Below are positions 1-6,856 of a stretch of 14,402 bases of DNA, one piece after another; the stretch's first letter is position 1, and the number at the start of each line of letters is the position of its first letter. Source of the DNA: Micrococcales bacterium (GTDB taxonomy: Bacteria; Actinomycetota; Actinomycetes; Actinomycetales; Dermatophilaceae); the NCBI GenBank assembly GCA_030452775.1, contig JAKDLQ010000032.1, forward strand, positions 1-14,402, given 5' to 3'. The position numbers were made by a program, and so were the translations under genes. A model generated the notes under the pieces. The model saw only the letters and a list, made by a program, of their open reading frames with translations, made no database searches and was not told where the DNA came from.

Positions 1-26
1 GCCCCCCCCCCAGCCCCTGGCGGCCC

Positions 27-350
27 ATGGCCGAGTCGCTGGGCCGGGGGCCGGGGGTCGGGCAACCCCACGCCACGGCCGAGGTGCTCATGGTCGGGTG
101 GATGGACGATGAGGCTCTGCGCCGGACACTGACGCAGGGGCGGGTGACCTACTGGTCGCGCAGCCGCGGGGAGTACTGGCGCAAGGGCGACACGAGCGGG
201 CACGCGCAGTGGGTCAAGGGCGTGCGCCTCGACTGCGACGGTGACGCCCTGCTCATCGCCGTCGATCAGATCGGGTCGGCGTGCCACACGGGGGATCGCA
301 CCTGCTTCGACGGGCACGTCCTTCCGGCCGTCATCGGCGCCCCGGGCTGA
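27..350 (+). CDS. hisI: Phosphoribosyl-AMP cyclohydrolase, start uncertain
   Basis: This cytoplasmic enzyme opens the purine ring of phosphoribosyl-AMP, the third step of histidine synthesis. The HisI core is clear: EVLMVGWMDDEAL at residues 19-31, TYWSRSRGEYWRKGDTSGH at 41-59, the metal-binding DCDGD at 69-73, and ACHTGDRTCF at 85-94, whose cysteines with C70 are the expected zinc ligands. From family knowledge, the N-terminus normally carries a stretch like DGLVPAVVQ just before the first motif. Here it is GRGPGVGQ, so a few conserved residues look missing. The reading frame stays open to the left window edge through a C-rich homopolymer, so the true start may lie outside the window; the ATG at 27 is only the first in-frame ATG. 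The next gene, trpE, follows 33 nt later. Identity is secure; start and N-terminus are not. Confidence 0.9.
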   Translation: MAESLGRGPGVGQPHATAEVLMVGWMDDEALRRTLTQGRVTYWSRSRGEYWRKGDTSGHAQWVKGVRLDCDGDALLIAVDQIGSACHTGDRTCFDGHVLPAVIGAPG

Positions 351-383
351 GGCCGCCTGCCCCGCGTGGGTGAGAATGAGCCC

Positions 384-1955
384 GTGTCAGACCTTCGTAT
401 GCCGCCCACCTCGGCTGCGCCGCACGCCGACCTCACGTGGGGGCGGACGTGGCCGACGCTCGAGGTGTTCACCGAGCTCGCGTTGCAGCGACGTCGGGTG
501 ATCCCTGTGGTCCGCCGGCTCCTGGCCGACTCGGAGACTCCGGTCGGCGTCTACCGCAAGCTGGCGAGGAACACGCCCGGGACGTTCCTGCTCGAGTCCG
601 CCGAGCACGGCGGCGTCTGGTCCCGCTACTCCATCGTCGGGGCGCGGTGCGGAGCGATCCTCACCGAGCGGGCCGGGCATACGCACTGGATCGGCGAGCC
701 CCCGGTCGGGGTGCCGACCTCCGGCGACCCGACCATTGCGCTGCGCGACACGCTGGCTGCGCTGGCGACCCGGCGGATACCGGGGCTGCCGCCGCTCACC
801 GGGGGCATGGTCGGTGCGATCAGCTACGACGCCGTGCGGCGCTGGGAGCAGGTGCCCGACGGCGGGCGCGACGAGCTCGACCTGCCCGAGATCGCGATGA
901 TGCTCGCGACCGACCTCGCCGTGCTCGACCACTCCGACGGCTCGGTGCTGCTCATCGCCAACGCGATCAACCACGATGCGACCGATGAGCGGATCGAGGA
1001 CGCCTGGGCCGACGCGGTCGCTCGCCTCGACCGGATGACGGGCGAGCTCGCCCAGCCGGCGCAGAGCACGGTCGCGGTCATCGAGCCACATCCCCACGCG
1101 CCGGCCAGCAGCCACACCCAGGAGCAGTTCGAGGGCATGGTCGAGGCCGCGAAGGAGGCGATCCGGGCCGGGGAGGCCTTCCAGATCGTCGTCTCGCAGC
1201 GCTTCAGCGTCCCGTGCCAGGCCGACGCCCTCGATGTGTACCGGACGCTGCGCCTGAGCAATCCGAGCCCCTACATGTACCTGCTGCGCATTCCGCACCC
1301 CGACGGGTCGTCGTACGACGTCGTCGGCTCCAGCCCCGAGGCGCTCATCACGGTGAACGGGAGGCAGGCGATCACCCACCCGATCGCCGGGTCGCGTCCC
1401 CGCGGGAAGAGCCCAGACCTCGACCACCAGCTGGCGGAGGAACTGCTCGGGGACGCCAAGGAGCGGGCCGAGCACCTCATGCTCGTCGACCTCGCCCGCA
1501 ACGACCTGCAACGGATCTGCCGACCTGGCACGGTCGATACGGTCGAGTTCATGTCGGTCCGGCGCTACAGCCACGTCATGCACATCGAGTCCTCGGTCGT
1601 CGGCGAGCTGCGGCCGGACGCGTCGGCCTACGACGCACTCGTGGCGACCTTCCCGGCCGGGACACTCTCGGGGGCGCCGAAGCCCCGCGCCATGGCCCTT
1701 ATCGACGGCTACGAGGGGTTGCGCCGCGGACTCTACGGCGGTGTCGTCGGCTATCTCGACTTCGCCGGGGACCTCGACATGGCCATCGCGATCCGCACCG
1801 CCCTCATCAAGGACGGGACCGCCCACGTCCAGGCCGGTGCCGGGATCGTGGCGGACTCCGTGCCGCACCTCGAGTACGAGGAGACCGTAAACAAGGCAGC
1901 GGCAGCGCTGCGGGCCGTCTCGGCCGCGGCGGGCCTGGTCCCGGTGTGCTCATGA
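384..1955 (+). CDS. trpE: Anthranilate synthase component I
   Basis: TrpE converts chorismate plus ammonia (from the TrpG glutaminase, not in this window) to anthranilate, the first committed step of tryptophan synthesis. With a GTG start at 384 it has 523 residues, normal for the family, with no fused TrpG domain. The N-terminal domain carries the Trp feedback-site motif LLES (residues 69-72), and NPSPYM at 293-298 is the second element of that site, so feedback inhibition by tryptophan is expected. The C-terminal chorismate-binding domain shows HPIAGSRPRG, RAEHLMLVDLARND, RRYSHVMHIES, FPAGTLSGAPKPRAM and QAGAGIVADSVPHLEYEET. GTG 366 and ATG 399 are alternative in-frame starts; 384 was chosen for length and a weak GGTGAG upstream. 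The 33-nt gap after hisI has no Trp-rich leader peptide or attenuator. The stop overlaps the next start as ATGA. Confidence 0.96.
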   Translation: MSDLRMPPTSAAPHADLTWGRTWPTLEVFTELALQRRRVIPVVRRLLADSETPVGVYRKLARNTPGTFLLESAEHGGVWSRYSIVGARCGAILTERAGHTHWIGEPPVGVPTSGDPTIALRDTLAALATRRIPGLPPLTGGMVGAISYDAVRRWEQVPDGGRDELDLPEIAMMLATDLAVLDHSDGSVLLIANAINHDATDERIEDAWADAVARLDRMTGELAQPAQSTVAVIEPHPHAPASSHTQEQFEGMVEAAKEAIRAGEAFQIVVSQRFSVPCQADALDVYRTLRLSNPSPYMYLLRIPHPDGSSYDVVGSSPEALITVNGRQAITHPIAGSRPRGKSPDLDHQLAEELLGDAKERAEHLMLVDLARNDLQRICRPGTVDTVEFMSVRRYSHVMHIESSVVGELRPDASAYDALVATFPAGTLSGAPKPRAMALIDGYEGLRRGLYGGVVGYLDFAGDLDMAIAIRTALIKDGTAHVQAGAGIVADSVPHLEYEETVNKAAAALRAVSAAAGLVPVCS

Positions 1956-2569
1956 GCCGGCCGCTGTTCCATCTCGACAAGCGGCGCTCGGCGCTCGTCG
2001 TCCTCGTCCCGGCCGTGCTGCTTCTCGCCCTGACGACGCAGACGTGGGCCACCGGCACCGCGAGCGACGTCCTGAGCCGGGGCACGGTGGACGTCAGCGG
2101 CGGCACGGCCGCCCCGGGCGTCGTCGGCCTCACCGTCGTGTGCGTCGTCGCCCTGCTGGGCGTGATGACCGGCGGCCGGATCATTCGGGCCGCATCGTCC
2201 GTCGTCCTCGTCCTGGCGTCGGTCGGAGCCCTCGTCCTCATCGTCCTCGTCGCCACCCGGCCGACGGCGCCCGTCGGGGCGCAGGTCGCCCTGGAGCTGG
2301 CGCGCACGACGGCGCCCGCGGCGGCCGGCAACGCCACGGCCGCGGTCTGGGCGGCTGTCGGCCTGAGCCTCCTCCTGGTGAGCGGCGCCCTGATGGCCGG
2401 GGTGTCGAGCCGCTCCTGGAGCGGACTCTCGAGCCGCTACGAGCGCGGCACGCCCCCGGAGCGCGGCACGCCCCCGGAGCGCGGGCCCCGAGGCGAGGTA
2501 CGCAGCCCGTGGGACGAGCTGACCGAGGGCCACGACCCGACCCTGCGCGACGGACCCGATCAGACCTGA
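1952..2569 (+). CDS. Trp-operon-associated membrane protein (TIGR02234/Trp_oprn_chp type)
   Basis: This 205-residue membrane protein resembles the uncharacterised family found in actinobacterial tryptophan operons. About four hydrophobic segments can be read (roughly residues 14-29, 54-73, 79-101 and 131-151). The first ends in the TQTW sequence typical of the family, and a hydrophilic tail contains SPWDELTEGHDPTLRD, matching the family's conserved WDxLxxGxDPT ending. Its ATG overlaps the trpE stop (ATGA), so it should be translated with trpE. No catalytic motif is visible and its biochemical role is unknown; a part in moving or sensing Trp or its precursors at the membrane is only a guess from position. 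The tail carries a short tandem repeat (GTPPER), listed separately. Family assignment rests on context, topology and the C-terminal motif. Confidence 0.85.
   Translation: MSRPLFHLDKRRSALVVLVPAVLLLALTTQTWATGTASDVLSRGTVDVSGGTAAPGVVGLTVVCVVALLGVMTGGRIIRAASSVVLVLASVGALVLIVLVATRPTAPVGAQVALELARTTAPAAAGNATAAVWAAVGLSLLLVSGALMAGVSSRSWSGLSSRYERGTPPERGTPPERGPRGEVRSPWDELTEGHDPTLRDGPDQT
2441..2485 (+). repeat. 18-bp tandem repeat inside the Trp membrane protein gene
   Basis: Two identical 18-bp units (GAGCGCGGCACGCCCCCG at 2441-2458 and 2459-2476) are followed by a partial third (2477-2485). They encode ERGTPP ERGTPP ERG in the cytoplasmic-looking tail of the membrane protein. The unit is six codons, so gain or loss of a copy would keep the frame. 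Confidence 0.9.
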
Positions 2570-2580
2570 CACAATGGGCG

Positions 2581-2600
2581 GCGCGCCAGCGGCGGCGCGC
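2581..2600 (+). other. GC-only stem-loop in the short gap before the HGxxPAAW gene
   Basis: GCGCGCC (2581-2587) is perfectly complementary to GGCGCGC (2594-2600) around a 6-nt loop. It lies in the 48-nt gap between the two small membrane-protein genes, just before the purine-rich GAGAGGA (2607-2613) that serves the ATG at 2618. There is no U-tract. It could be an RNA processing or stabilising structure, or a chance result of high GC; its role is not known. Confidence 0.45.
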
Positions 2601-2617
2601 GCAGCAGAGAGGAAGCC

Positions 2618-2896
2618 ATGGAAGCGCAGCACGAGGACAACCACGGGCAGAGTGTGGCGGCGTGGACGTTGGTTGGCATCTGCCTCATCGGTGCGGTCAT
2701 CGGATCCATCGCGGTGCTCATCCCGAGCGTGGTGCTCGGGATCGTGTCGGCGATCGTCATCCTGCTCGGCGTCATCGCCGGGAAGGTGCTGTCCATGGCC
2801 GGTTACGGGACAAACCCCCACGGTGTCGAGCGCGAGCACGGGCTCCTTCGCGACGGGCCCGACGAGTCCGGCACCGCGAGCGTCGGCAAGAGCTGA
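2618..2896 (+). CDS. HGxxPAAW-type small membrane protein
   Basis: A 92-residue protein with a polar N-terminus, two adjacent hydrophobic segments (about residues 15-35 and 38-60) and a charged tail of about 30 residues. The short motif HGQSVAAW at residues 9-16 matches the HGxxPAAW signature of a small actinobacterial family usually found beside trpC, but the usual Pro is Val here. VLSMAGYG (57-64), just after the second membrane segment, is the other familiar family element. The ATG at 2618 is supported by a purine-rich Shine-Dalgarno sequence (GAGAGGA at 2607-2613). It lies five nucleotides upstream of trpC and is almost certainly cotranscribed. No function is known to me; the conserved link to tryptophan genes is the only clue. 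Confidence 0.82.
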   Translation: MEAQHEDNHGQSVAAWTLVGICLIGAVIGSIAVLIPSVVLGIVSAIVILLGVIAGKVLSMAGYGTNPHGVEREHGLLRDGPDESGTASVGKS

Positions 2897-2901
2897 GTAG
2901 C

Positions 2902-3744
2902 GTGACCTCCGTCCTCGACGAGATCATCGGCGGCGTCCGTGAGGATCTCGCCCTGCGACGATCCGCGACGCCGCTGCGCGAACTCGACGCGCGAGCGGCG
3001 GCCGCGGCCCCAGCGCTCGACCCGTTACCTGGCCTGCGCGCCGCGAGCGGCGTCGCCGTCATCGCCGAGGTCAAGCGACGCAGCCCGAGCAGGGGAGAGC
3101 TCGCCCAGATCCCCGACCCGGGCATCCTCGCCGCGTCGTATGCCGCCGGGGGAGCTAGCGCCATCAGCGTCCTCACCGAGACGCGACGCTTCGGGGGGAG
3201 CCTCGGCGATCTCGACGAGGTCCGTACGGCCGTCGGAGTCCCCGTGCTGCGCAAGGACTTCATGGTCGATCCCTACCAGCTCAGCGAGGCGAGGGCCCAT
3301 GGCGCCGACCTCGTCCTGCTCATCGTCGCGGCACTCGACGACGCCCACCTGCGCGACCTCTACTACCAGGCGATCGCCCTCGGCATGACCCCGCTGGTCG
3401 AGGTCCATGACCTGACCGAGCTCGACCGGGCGCTCGCCCTCGACCCGGTGCTCGTGGGCGTCAACGCGCGCAACCTCAAGACGCTCACCGTCGACCCACA
3501 GACCGTCGTCGACCTGCTGCCGCTGATCCCGGAGGGCATCGTCGCGGTCGCCGAGTCCGGCGTCACCGGCCCGGAGAGTGTCGCGACGTATGTCCGCGCA
3601 GGCGCAGATGCGGTCCTTGTCGGCGAGGCCCTCGTCACCGGCGCCCAGCCCGAGGTTGCCGTGCGTGCCTTCATCGCGGCGGCCGCCGCCGTCGAGTCCG
3701 ACGTGGCTGCTCTGGCCGAAGCCGCCGGGCGGGAGCGGGCATGA
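2902..3744 (+). CDS. trpC: Indole-3-glycerol phosphate synthase
   Basis: This (beta/alpha)8-barrel enzyme closes the indole ring of CdRP to give indole-3-glycerol phosphate. From the GTG at 2902 it has 280 residues and is monofunctional, with no TrpF domain. Catalytic positions of the family can be aligned: E56 and K58 in AEVKRRSPSRG, K118 in LRKDFMVDP, E167 in PLVEVHD, N188 in VGVNARNLK and E218 in VAESGV. The phosphate-binding end GADAVLVGEALV (234-245) is intact. The GTG lies five nucleotides after the preceding stop with no convincing Shine-Dalgarno sequence, which suggests coupled translation. The frame is open far upstream, but homology begins at VTSVLDEIIGG, so earlier starts are not credible. 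Its stop overlaps the trpB start as ATGA. Confidence 0.96.
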   Translation: MTSVLDEIIGGVREDLALRRSATPLRELDARAAAAAPALDPLPGLRAASGVAVIAEVKRRSPSRGELAQIPDPGILAASYAAGGASAISVLTETRRFGGSLGDLDEVRTAVGVPVLRKDFMVDPYQLSEARAHGADLVLLIVAALDDAHLRDLYYQAIALGMTPLVEVHDLTELDRALALDPVLVGVNARNLKTLTVDPQTVVDLLPLIPEGIVAVAESGVTGPESVATYVRAGADAVLVGEALVTGAQPEVAVRAFIAAAAAVESDVAALAEAAGRERA

Positions 3745-4976
3745 CAGCCGGTGCGAGCCCCAGCCCCGCACCCGGACGGTTCGGCGGCTTCGGCGGGCGC
3801 TACGTCCCCGAGGCACTCATCCCGGCTCTCGAGCAGCTCGAGGAGGTGTGGCGCAAGGCGGCCGTCGACCCGGAGTTCGTCGGGGAGCTCGAGCGGCTGC
3901 ATCGCACCTACACCGGGCGGCCGAGCATCATCACCGAGGTCCCCCGCTTCGCCCAGCACTGCGGCGGCGCCCGGGTGCTGCTCAAACGCGAGGATCTCAA
4001 CCACACCGGCTCGCACAAGATCAACAACGTCCTCGGCCAGGCGCTGCTGACCGCACGGATGGGCAAGACGCGCGTCATCGCCGAGACCGGCGCCGGACAG
4101 CACGGCGTCGCGACGGCCACCGCCGCCGCGCTGCTGGGCCTCGACTGCGTGGTGTACATGGGCCAGAAGGACACCGAGCGGCAGGCTCTCAACGTCGCTC
4201 GGATGCGGCTGCTCGGGGCGGAGGTCATCCCGGTCCGGCACGGCAGCCAGACCCTCAAGGATGCCGTCAACGAGGCCTTCCGTGACTGGGTCGCCAACGT
4301 CACCACGACGCACTACGTGCTCGGCACCGTGACCGGGCCGCACCCCTTCCCCGAGATGGTCCGCGAATTCCATCGGATCATCGGGGTGGAGGCCCGTCAG
4401 CAGGTCCTCGACCTCGTGGGGCGGCTGCCGGACGTCGTCTGCGCGTGCGTCGGCGGCGGCTCCAACGCGATGGGCATCTTCCACCGCTTCATCGACGATG
4501 CGGCGGTCCGGCTCGTCGGCCTCGAGGCGGGCGGCTCGGGCATCGAGTCCGGCCACCACGCGGCCCGCTTCTCGACGGGCCTGCCCGGAGTCCTGCACGG
4601 CGCCTTCACCTATGTCCTTCAGGACGAGGACGGCCAGACGATCGAGTCGCACAGCGTCTCCGCGGGGCTCGACTACCCGAGCGTCGGCCCGGAGCACGCG
4701 TACCTGCGCGAGTCGGGCCGCGCCGAGTACCGTCCGATCACCGACACCGAGGCGATGCAGGCCTTCTCGCTCCTGTGCCGCACGGAGGGCATCCTGCCCG
4801 CCATCGAGAGCGCTCACGCACTTGCAGGTGCCATGCAGCTCGGACGTGAGCTCGGCCGGGACGCGGTGATTCTCGTCAACCTCTCGGGTCGCGGTGACAA
4901 GGACGTCCACACGGCGGCCCGCTGGTTCGGCCTCATCGAGCCGGACGCGCCGGACGACCTCGGGACCACCCGATGA
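3741..4976 (+). CDS. trpB: Tryptophan synthase beta chain
   Basis: TrpB is the PLP enzyme that joins indole, channelled from TrpA, with L-serine to make tryptophan. The 411-residue product has the N-terminal GRFGGFGGRYVPEAL, the PLP lysine K93 in HTGSHKINN, the catalytic glutamate E115 in ETGAGQHG, the phosphate-binding GGGSNA loop at 238-243, and SGRGDKD at 382-388, whose serine contacts the PLP ring nitrogen in the family. Length and motifs are those of the standard TrpB1 class that works with TrpA, rather than the stand-alone TrpB2 class. Start (3741) and stop (4974-4976) both overlap neighbouring genes as ATGA, supporting one trpC-trpB-trpA translation unit. Confidence 0.97.
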   Translation: MTAGASPSPAPGRFGGFGGRYVPEALIPALEQLEEVWRKAAVDPEFVGELERLHRTYTGRPSIITEVPRFAQHCGGARVLLKREDLNHTGSHKINNVLGQALLTARMGKTRVIAETGAGQHGVATATAAALLGLDCVVYMGQKDTERQALNVARMRLLGAEVIPVRHGSQTLKDAVNEAFRDWVANVTTTHYVLGTVTGPHPFPEMVREFHRIIGVEARQQVLDLVGRLPDVVCACVGGGSNAMGIFHRFIDDAAVRLVGLEAGGSGIESGHHAARFSTGLPGVLHGAFTYVLQDEDGQTIESHSVSAGLDYPSVGPEHAYLRESGRAEYRPITDTEAMQAFSLLCRTEGILPAIESAHALAGAMQLGRELGRDAVILVNLSGRGDKDVHTAARWFGLIEPDAPDDLGTTR

Positions 4977-5123
4977 GCGCCGACCGGAGTGAGGACACGA
5001 GCGAGGAACGAGTGAGGCCCGGAACGCAGGGAAGAGGCGCGGCAGCAGGTATGAGCGCCGACCGGAGTGAGGACCGGAGTGAGGGACGAGTGAGGCCCGG
5101 AACGCAGGGAAGAGGCGCGGCAG
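4973..5123 (+). repeat. Tandem 78-bp repeat at the trpB/trpA junction
   Basis: Two copies (4973-5045 and 5051-5123) match at 69 of 73 positions, with a 78-bp period, so each is exactly 26 codons. Each starts with ATGAGCGCCGACCGGAGTGA and ends in GGGAAGAGGCGCGGCAG. Inside each copy a GAGYGAGG octamer occurs three times (4987, 4999 and 5010 in copy 1; 5065, 5077 and 5088 in copy 2). GCGCC near the left end (4977-4981) can pair with GGCGC near the right end (5036-5040). Both copies are free of stops in the trpA frame and are open on the minus strand as well. The compact sub-repeat structure and position at a gene boundary resemble a short interspersed repeat that has been captured into a coding sequence; that origin is inference. 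Confidence 0.9.
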
Positions 5124-5938
5124 AGCACACGAGCGTCGAGCCGATCCTGCGGCGGTGCCAGGACGAGGGCCGGGCGGCCCTCATCGCCTATCTCCCCGTC
5201 GGCTTCCCCTCGGTCGAGGGGTCGATCGAGGCGATGCGCGTCGTCGTCGAGGCGGGCGTCGACATCGTCGAGATCGGCATGCCCTACAGCGACCCTGTCA
5301 TGGACGGAGCGGTCATCCAGGACGCTGCGGTGCGTGCCCTGGAGCGAGGGGTACGCCTGCGCGACGTCTTCACCGCGGCCCGGGCCGTCACCGATCCCGC
5401 AGGTCAGGCGGCCGGCTGCGTCGTCATGACCTACTGGAACCCTGTCCTGCGCTACGGCATCGAGCGCTTCGCCGCCGACCTCGCCGCTGCGGGCGGATCC
5501 GGGGTGATCACCCCCGACCTCATCCCCGACGAGGCCGGCGACTGGATCGCCGCCGCCGAGACCCACGGCCTTGACAGGATCTTCCTCGTCGCCCCGAGCT
5601 CGACCCCGGAGCGGCTCGCCGCGGTCACCTCGGCCTGCCGCGGCTTCGTCTATGCCTCCGCCGTCATGGGTGTCACCGGCGCGCGGGCCAGTGTCGGGGA
5701 GGCGGCCCACGACCTCGTCTCGCGGACCCGGGAAGCGACCGACCTGCCCGTCTGTGTGGGCCTCGGCGTCTCGACGGGCGAGCAGGCGGCCGAGGTGGGC
5801 CGCTTCGCCGACGGGGTCATCGTCGGGTCGGCTCTGGTGCGCTGCCTCACCGAAGCCGCCTCGGAGGCGGCCGGGCGTGCTGCGCTCGGAGACCTCGCCC
5901 GGGAGCTCGCCGACGGCGTGCGGGGGGCGCGCGGGTGA
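4973..5938 (+). CDS. trpA: Tryptophan synthase alpha chain with repeat-encoded N-terminal extension
   Basis: TrpA splits indole-3-glycerol phosphate into glyceraldehyde 3-phosphate and indole, which passes to TrpB. The catalytic acids are present: E100 in DIVEIGMPYSDP and D111 in VMDGAVIQ. Later barrel motifs YWNPVLRYG, GVITPDLIPDEA, VYASAVMGVTGAR and PVCVGLGVS are intact. The conserved domain begins only near residue 53 (TSVEPILRRC) and is about 269 residues, the normal family length. The preceding 52 residues are two near-identical charged blocks (MSADRSED..., then MSADRSED...), encoded by a tandem 78-bp repeat. ATG 4973 overlaps the trpB stop as ATGA and gives 321 residues; ATG 5051, in the second repeat, would give 295. 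I prefer 4973 for the coupling, but the start is uncertain. The extension is hydrophilic and probably disordered. The stop overlaps the lgt start (GTGA). Confidence 0.93.
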   Translation: MSADRSEDTSEERVRPGTQGRGAAAGMSADRSEDRSEGRVRPGTQGRGAAEHTSVEPILRRCQDEGRAALIAYLPVGFPSVEGSIEAMRVVVEAGVDIVEIGMPYSDPVMDGAVIQDAAVRALERGVRLRDVFTAARAVTDPAGQAAGCVVMTYWNPVLRYGIERFAADLAAAGGSGVITPDLIPDEAGDWIAAAETHGLDRIFLVAPSSTPERLAAVTSACRGFVYASAVMGVTGARASVGEAAHDLVSRTREATDLPVCVGLGVSTGEQAAEVGRFADGVIVGSALVRCLTEAASEAAGRAALGDLARELADGVRGARG

Positions 5939-6801
5939 CCCAGCTCGGCGGCATACCTGCTGCCTTGTTGCCCTCCCTACCGGCCTACATCCCCTCGCCG
6001 ACACAGGGCGTCTGGCACCTCGGCCCGATCCCGATCCGGGGTTATGCCATGTCCATTCTCGCGGGCATCATCGTGGCGGTGTGGCTCACCGAGAAGCGGC
6101 TGGTCGCCCGTGGGGGGCGGCCTGGCGTGGCGATCGACATCTCCGCCTGGGCGGTGCCCTTCGGCATCATCGGTGGACGGATCTATCACCTCATCACCAC
6201 CCCGCAGCCCTATTTCGGCCCGGGCGGTCACCCATGGAGGGCCTTCGCCATCTACGAGGGCGGCCTGGGGATCTGGGGGGCGATCGCGCTCGGTGCCGTG
6301 GGCGCCTGGATCGGGTGCCGCCGCAACGACGTCTCCTTCCTCGACTTCGTCGATGCGGCCGCGCCGGGGGTGCTCATCGCCCAGGCGATGGGGCGCGTCG
6401 GCAACTGGTTCAACAACGAGATCTACGGCCGGCCCACCGACGTGCCGTGGAAGCTTCAGATCTACGAGTGGAACTCCGCGCTCGGGCGAGCCGTCGTCGA
6501 CTCCTCGGGTCACCCGATCGTCAAGGGGTACTTCCACCCGACGTTCCTCTACGAGGCGCTGTGGTGCCTGGTGCTGGCCGGGGTGATCGTCTGGATCGGG
6601 CACCGCTTCACCCTGCGGCCCGGGCAGGTGTTCGCCGCCTACGTCATGGGCTACCCGGTCGGGCGGATCGTCATCGAGAACATGCGCTCGGACGCGGCAA
6701 ACTACATCCTCGGCCAGCGGGTCAACACGTGGGTCTCGCTCCTCGTGTTCCTGCTCGGCGTGTGGTTGTGGCGCCGGTTGGGGCGCCGCACCCGCCAGTG
6801 A
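5935..6801 (+). CDS. lgt: Prolipoprotein diacylglyceryl transferase
   Basis: Lgt is an integral membrane enzyme that transfers diacylglycerol from phosphatidylglycerol to the lipobox cysteine of exported prolipoproteins. The 288-residue protein has several hydrophobic segments and the family signature GRVGNWFNNEIYG at residues 153-165, with the essential arginine as R154. PIPIRGYAMSIL (31-42) and GGRIYHLITTP (80-90) are also typical. The position occupied in E. coli by the HGG histidine reads YEGGLGIWG here (107-115), the form I associate with actinobacterial Lgt. There is no long C-terminal extension such as some actinobacteria carry. The GTG start at 5935 overlaps the trpA stop as GTGA, so lgt appears to be the last gene of the trp transcript. 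Confidence 0.96.
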   Translation: MTQLGGIPAALLPSLPAYIPSPTQGVWHLGPIPIRGYAMSILAGIIVAVWLTEKRLVARGGRPGVAIDISAWAVPFGIIGGRIYHLITTPQPYFGPGGHPWRAFAIYEGGLGIWGAIALGAVGAWIGCRRNDVSFLDFVDAAAPGVLIAQAMGRVGNWFNNEIYGRPTDVPWKLQIYEWNSALGRAVVDSSGHPIVKGYFHPTFLYEALWCLVLAGVIVWIGHRFTLRPGQVFAAYVMGYPVGRIVIENMRSDAANYILGQRVNTWVSLLVFLLGVWLWRRLGRRTRQ

Positions 6802-6856
6802 TGTCGACCTGGCTGTGTCTCGGCATGTGAAAACGTCGGCAATGACCGGTGGGGCG

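Noticed and set aside
372..377. GAGAAT six nucleotides before GTG 384, a possible leaderless trpE -10
   Set aside because: The spacing is right, but the first base is not T and no -35 is visible; too weak to list.
351..383. Tryptophan attenuator or leader peptide before trpE
   Set aside because: The gap is 33 nt, with no Trp-codon run and no paired hairpins.
387..1868. 493-codon open frame on the minus strand opposite trpE
   Set aside because: It is antisense to a fully conserved TrpE and has low-complexity composition and no domain.
2570..2575. CACAAT after the Trp membrane protein stop as an internal promoter
   Set aside because: It does not fit TANNNT and has no -35 partner; the close gene spacing argues for cotranscription.
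4973..5123. CRISPR-like array
   Set aside because: Only two adjacent coding units, with no unique spacers and no cas genes.
6826..6830. TGTGA as a CRP-like site upstream of gltB
   Set aside because: Only one half-site; the position of the second half reads CGGCA.
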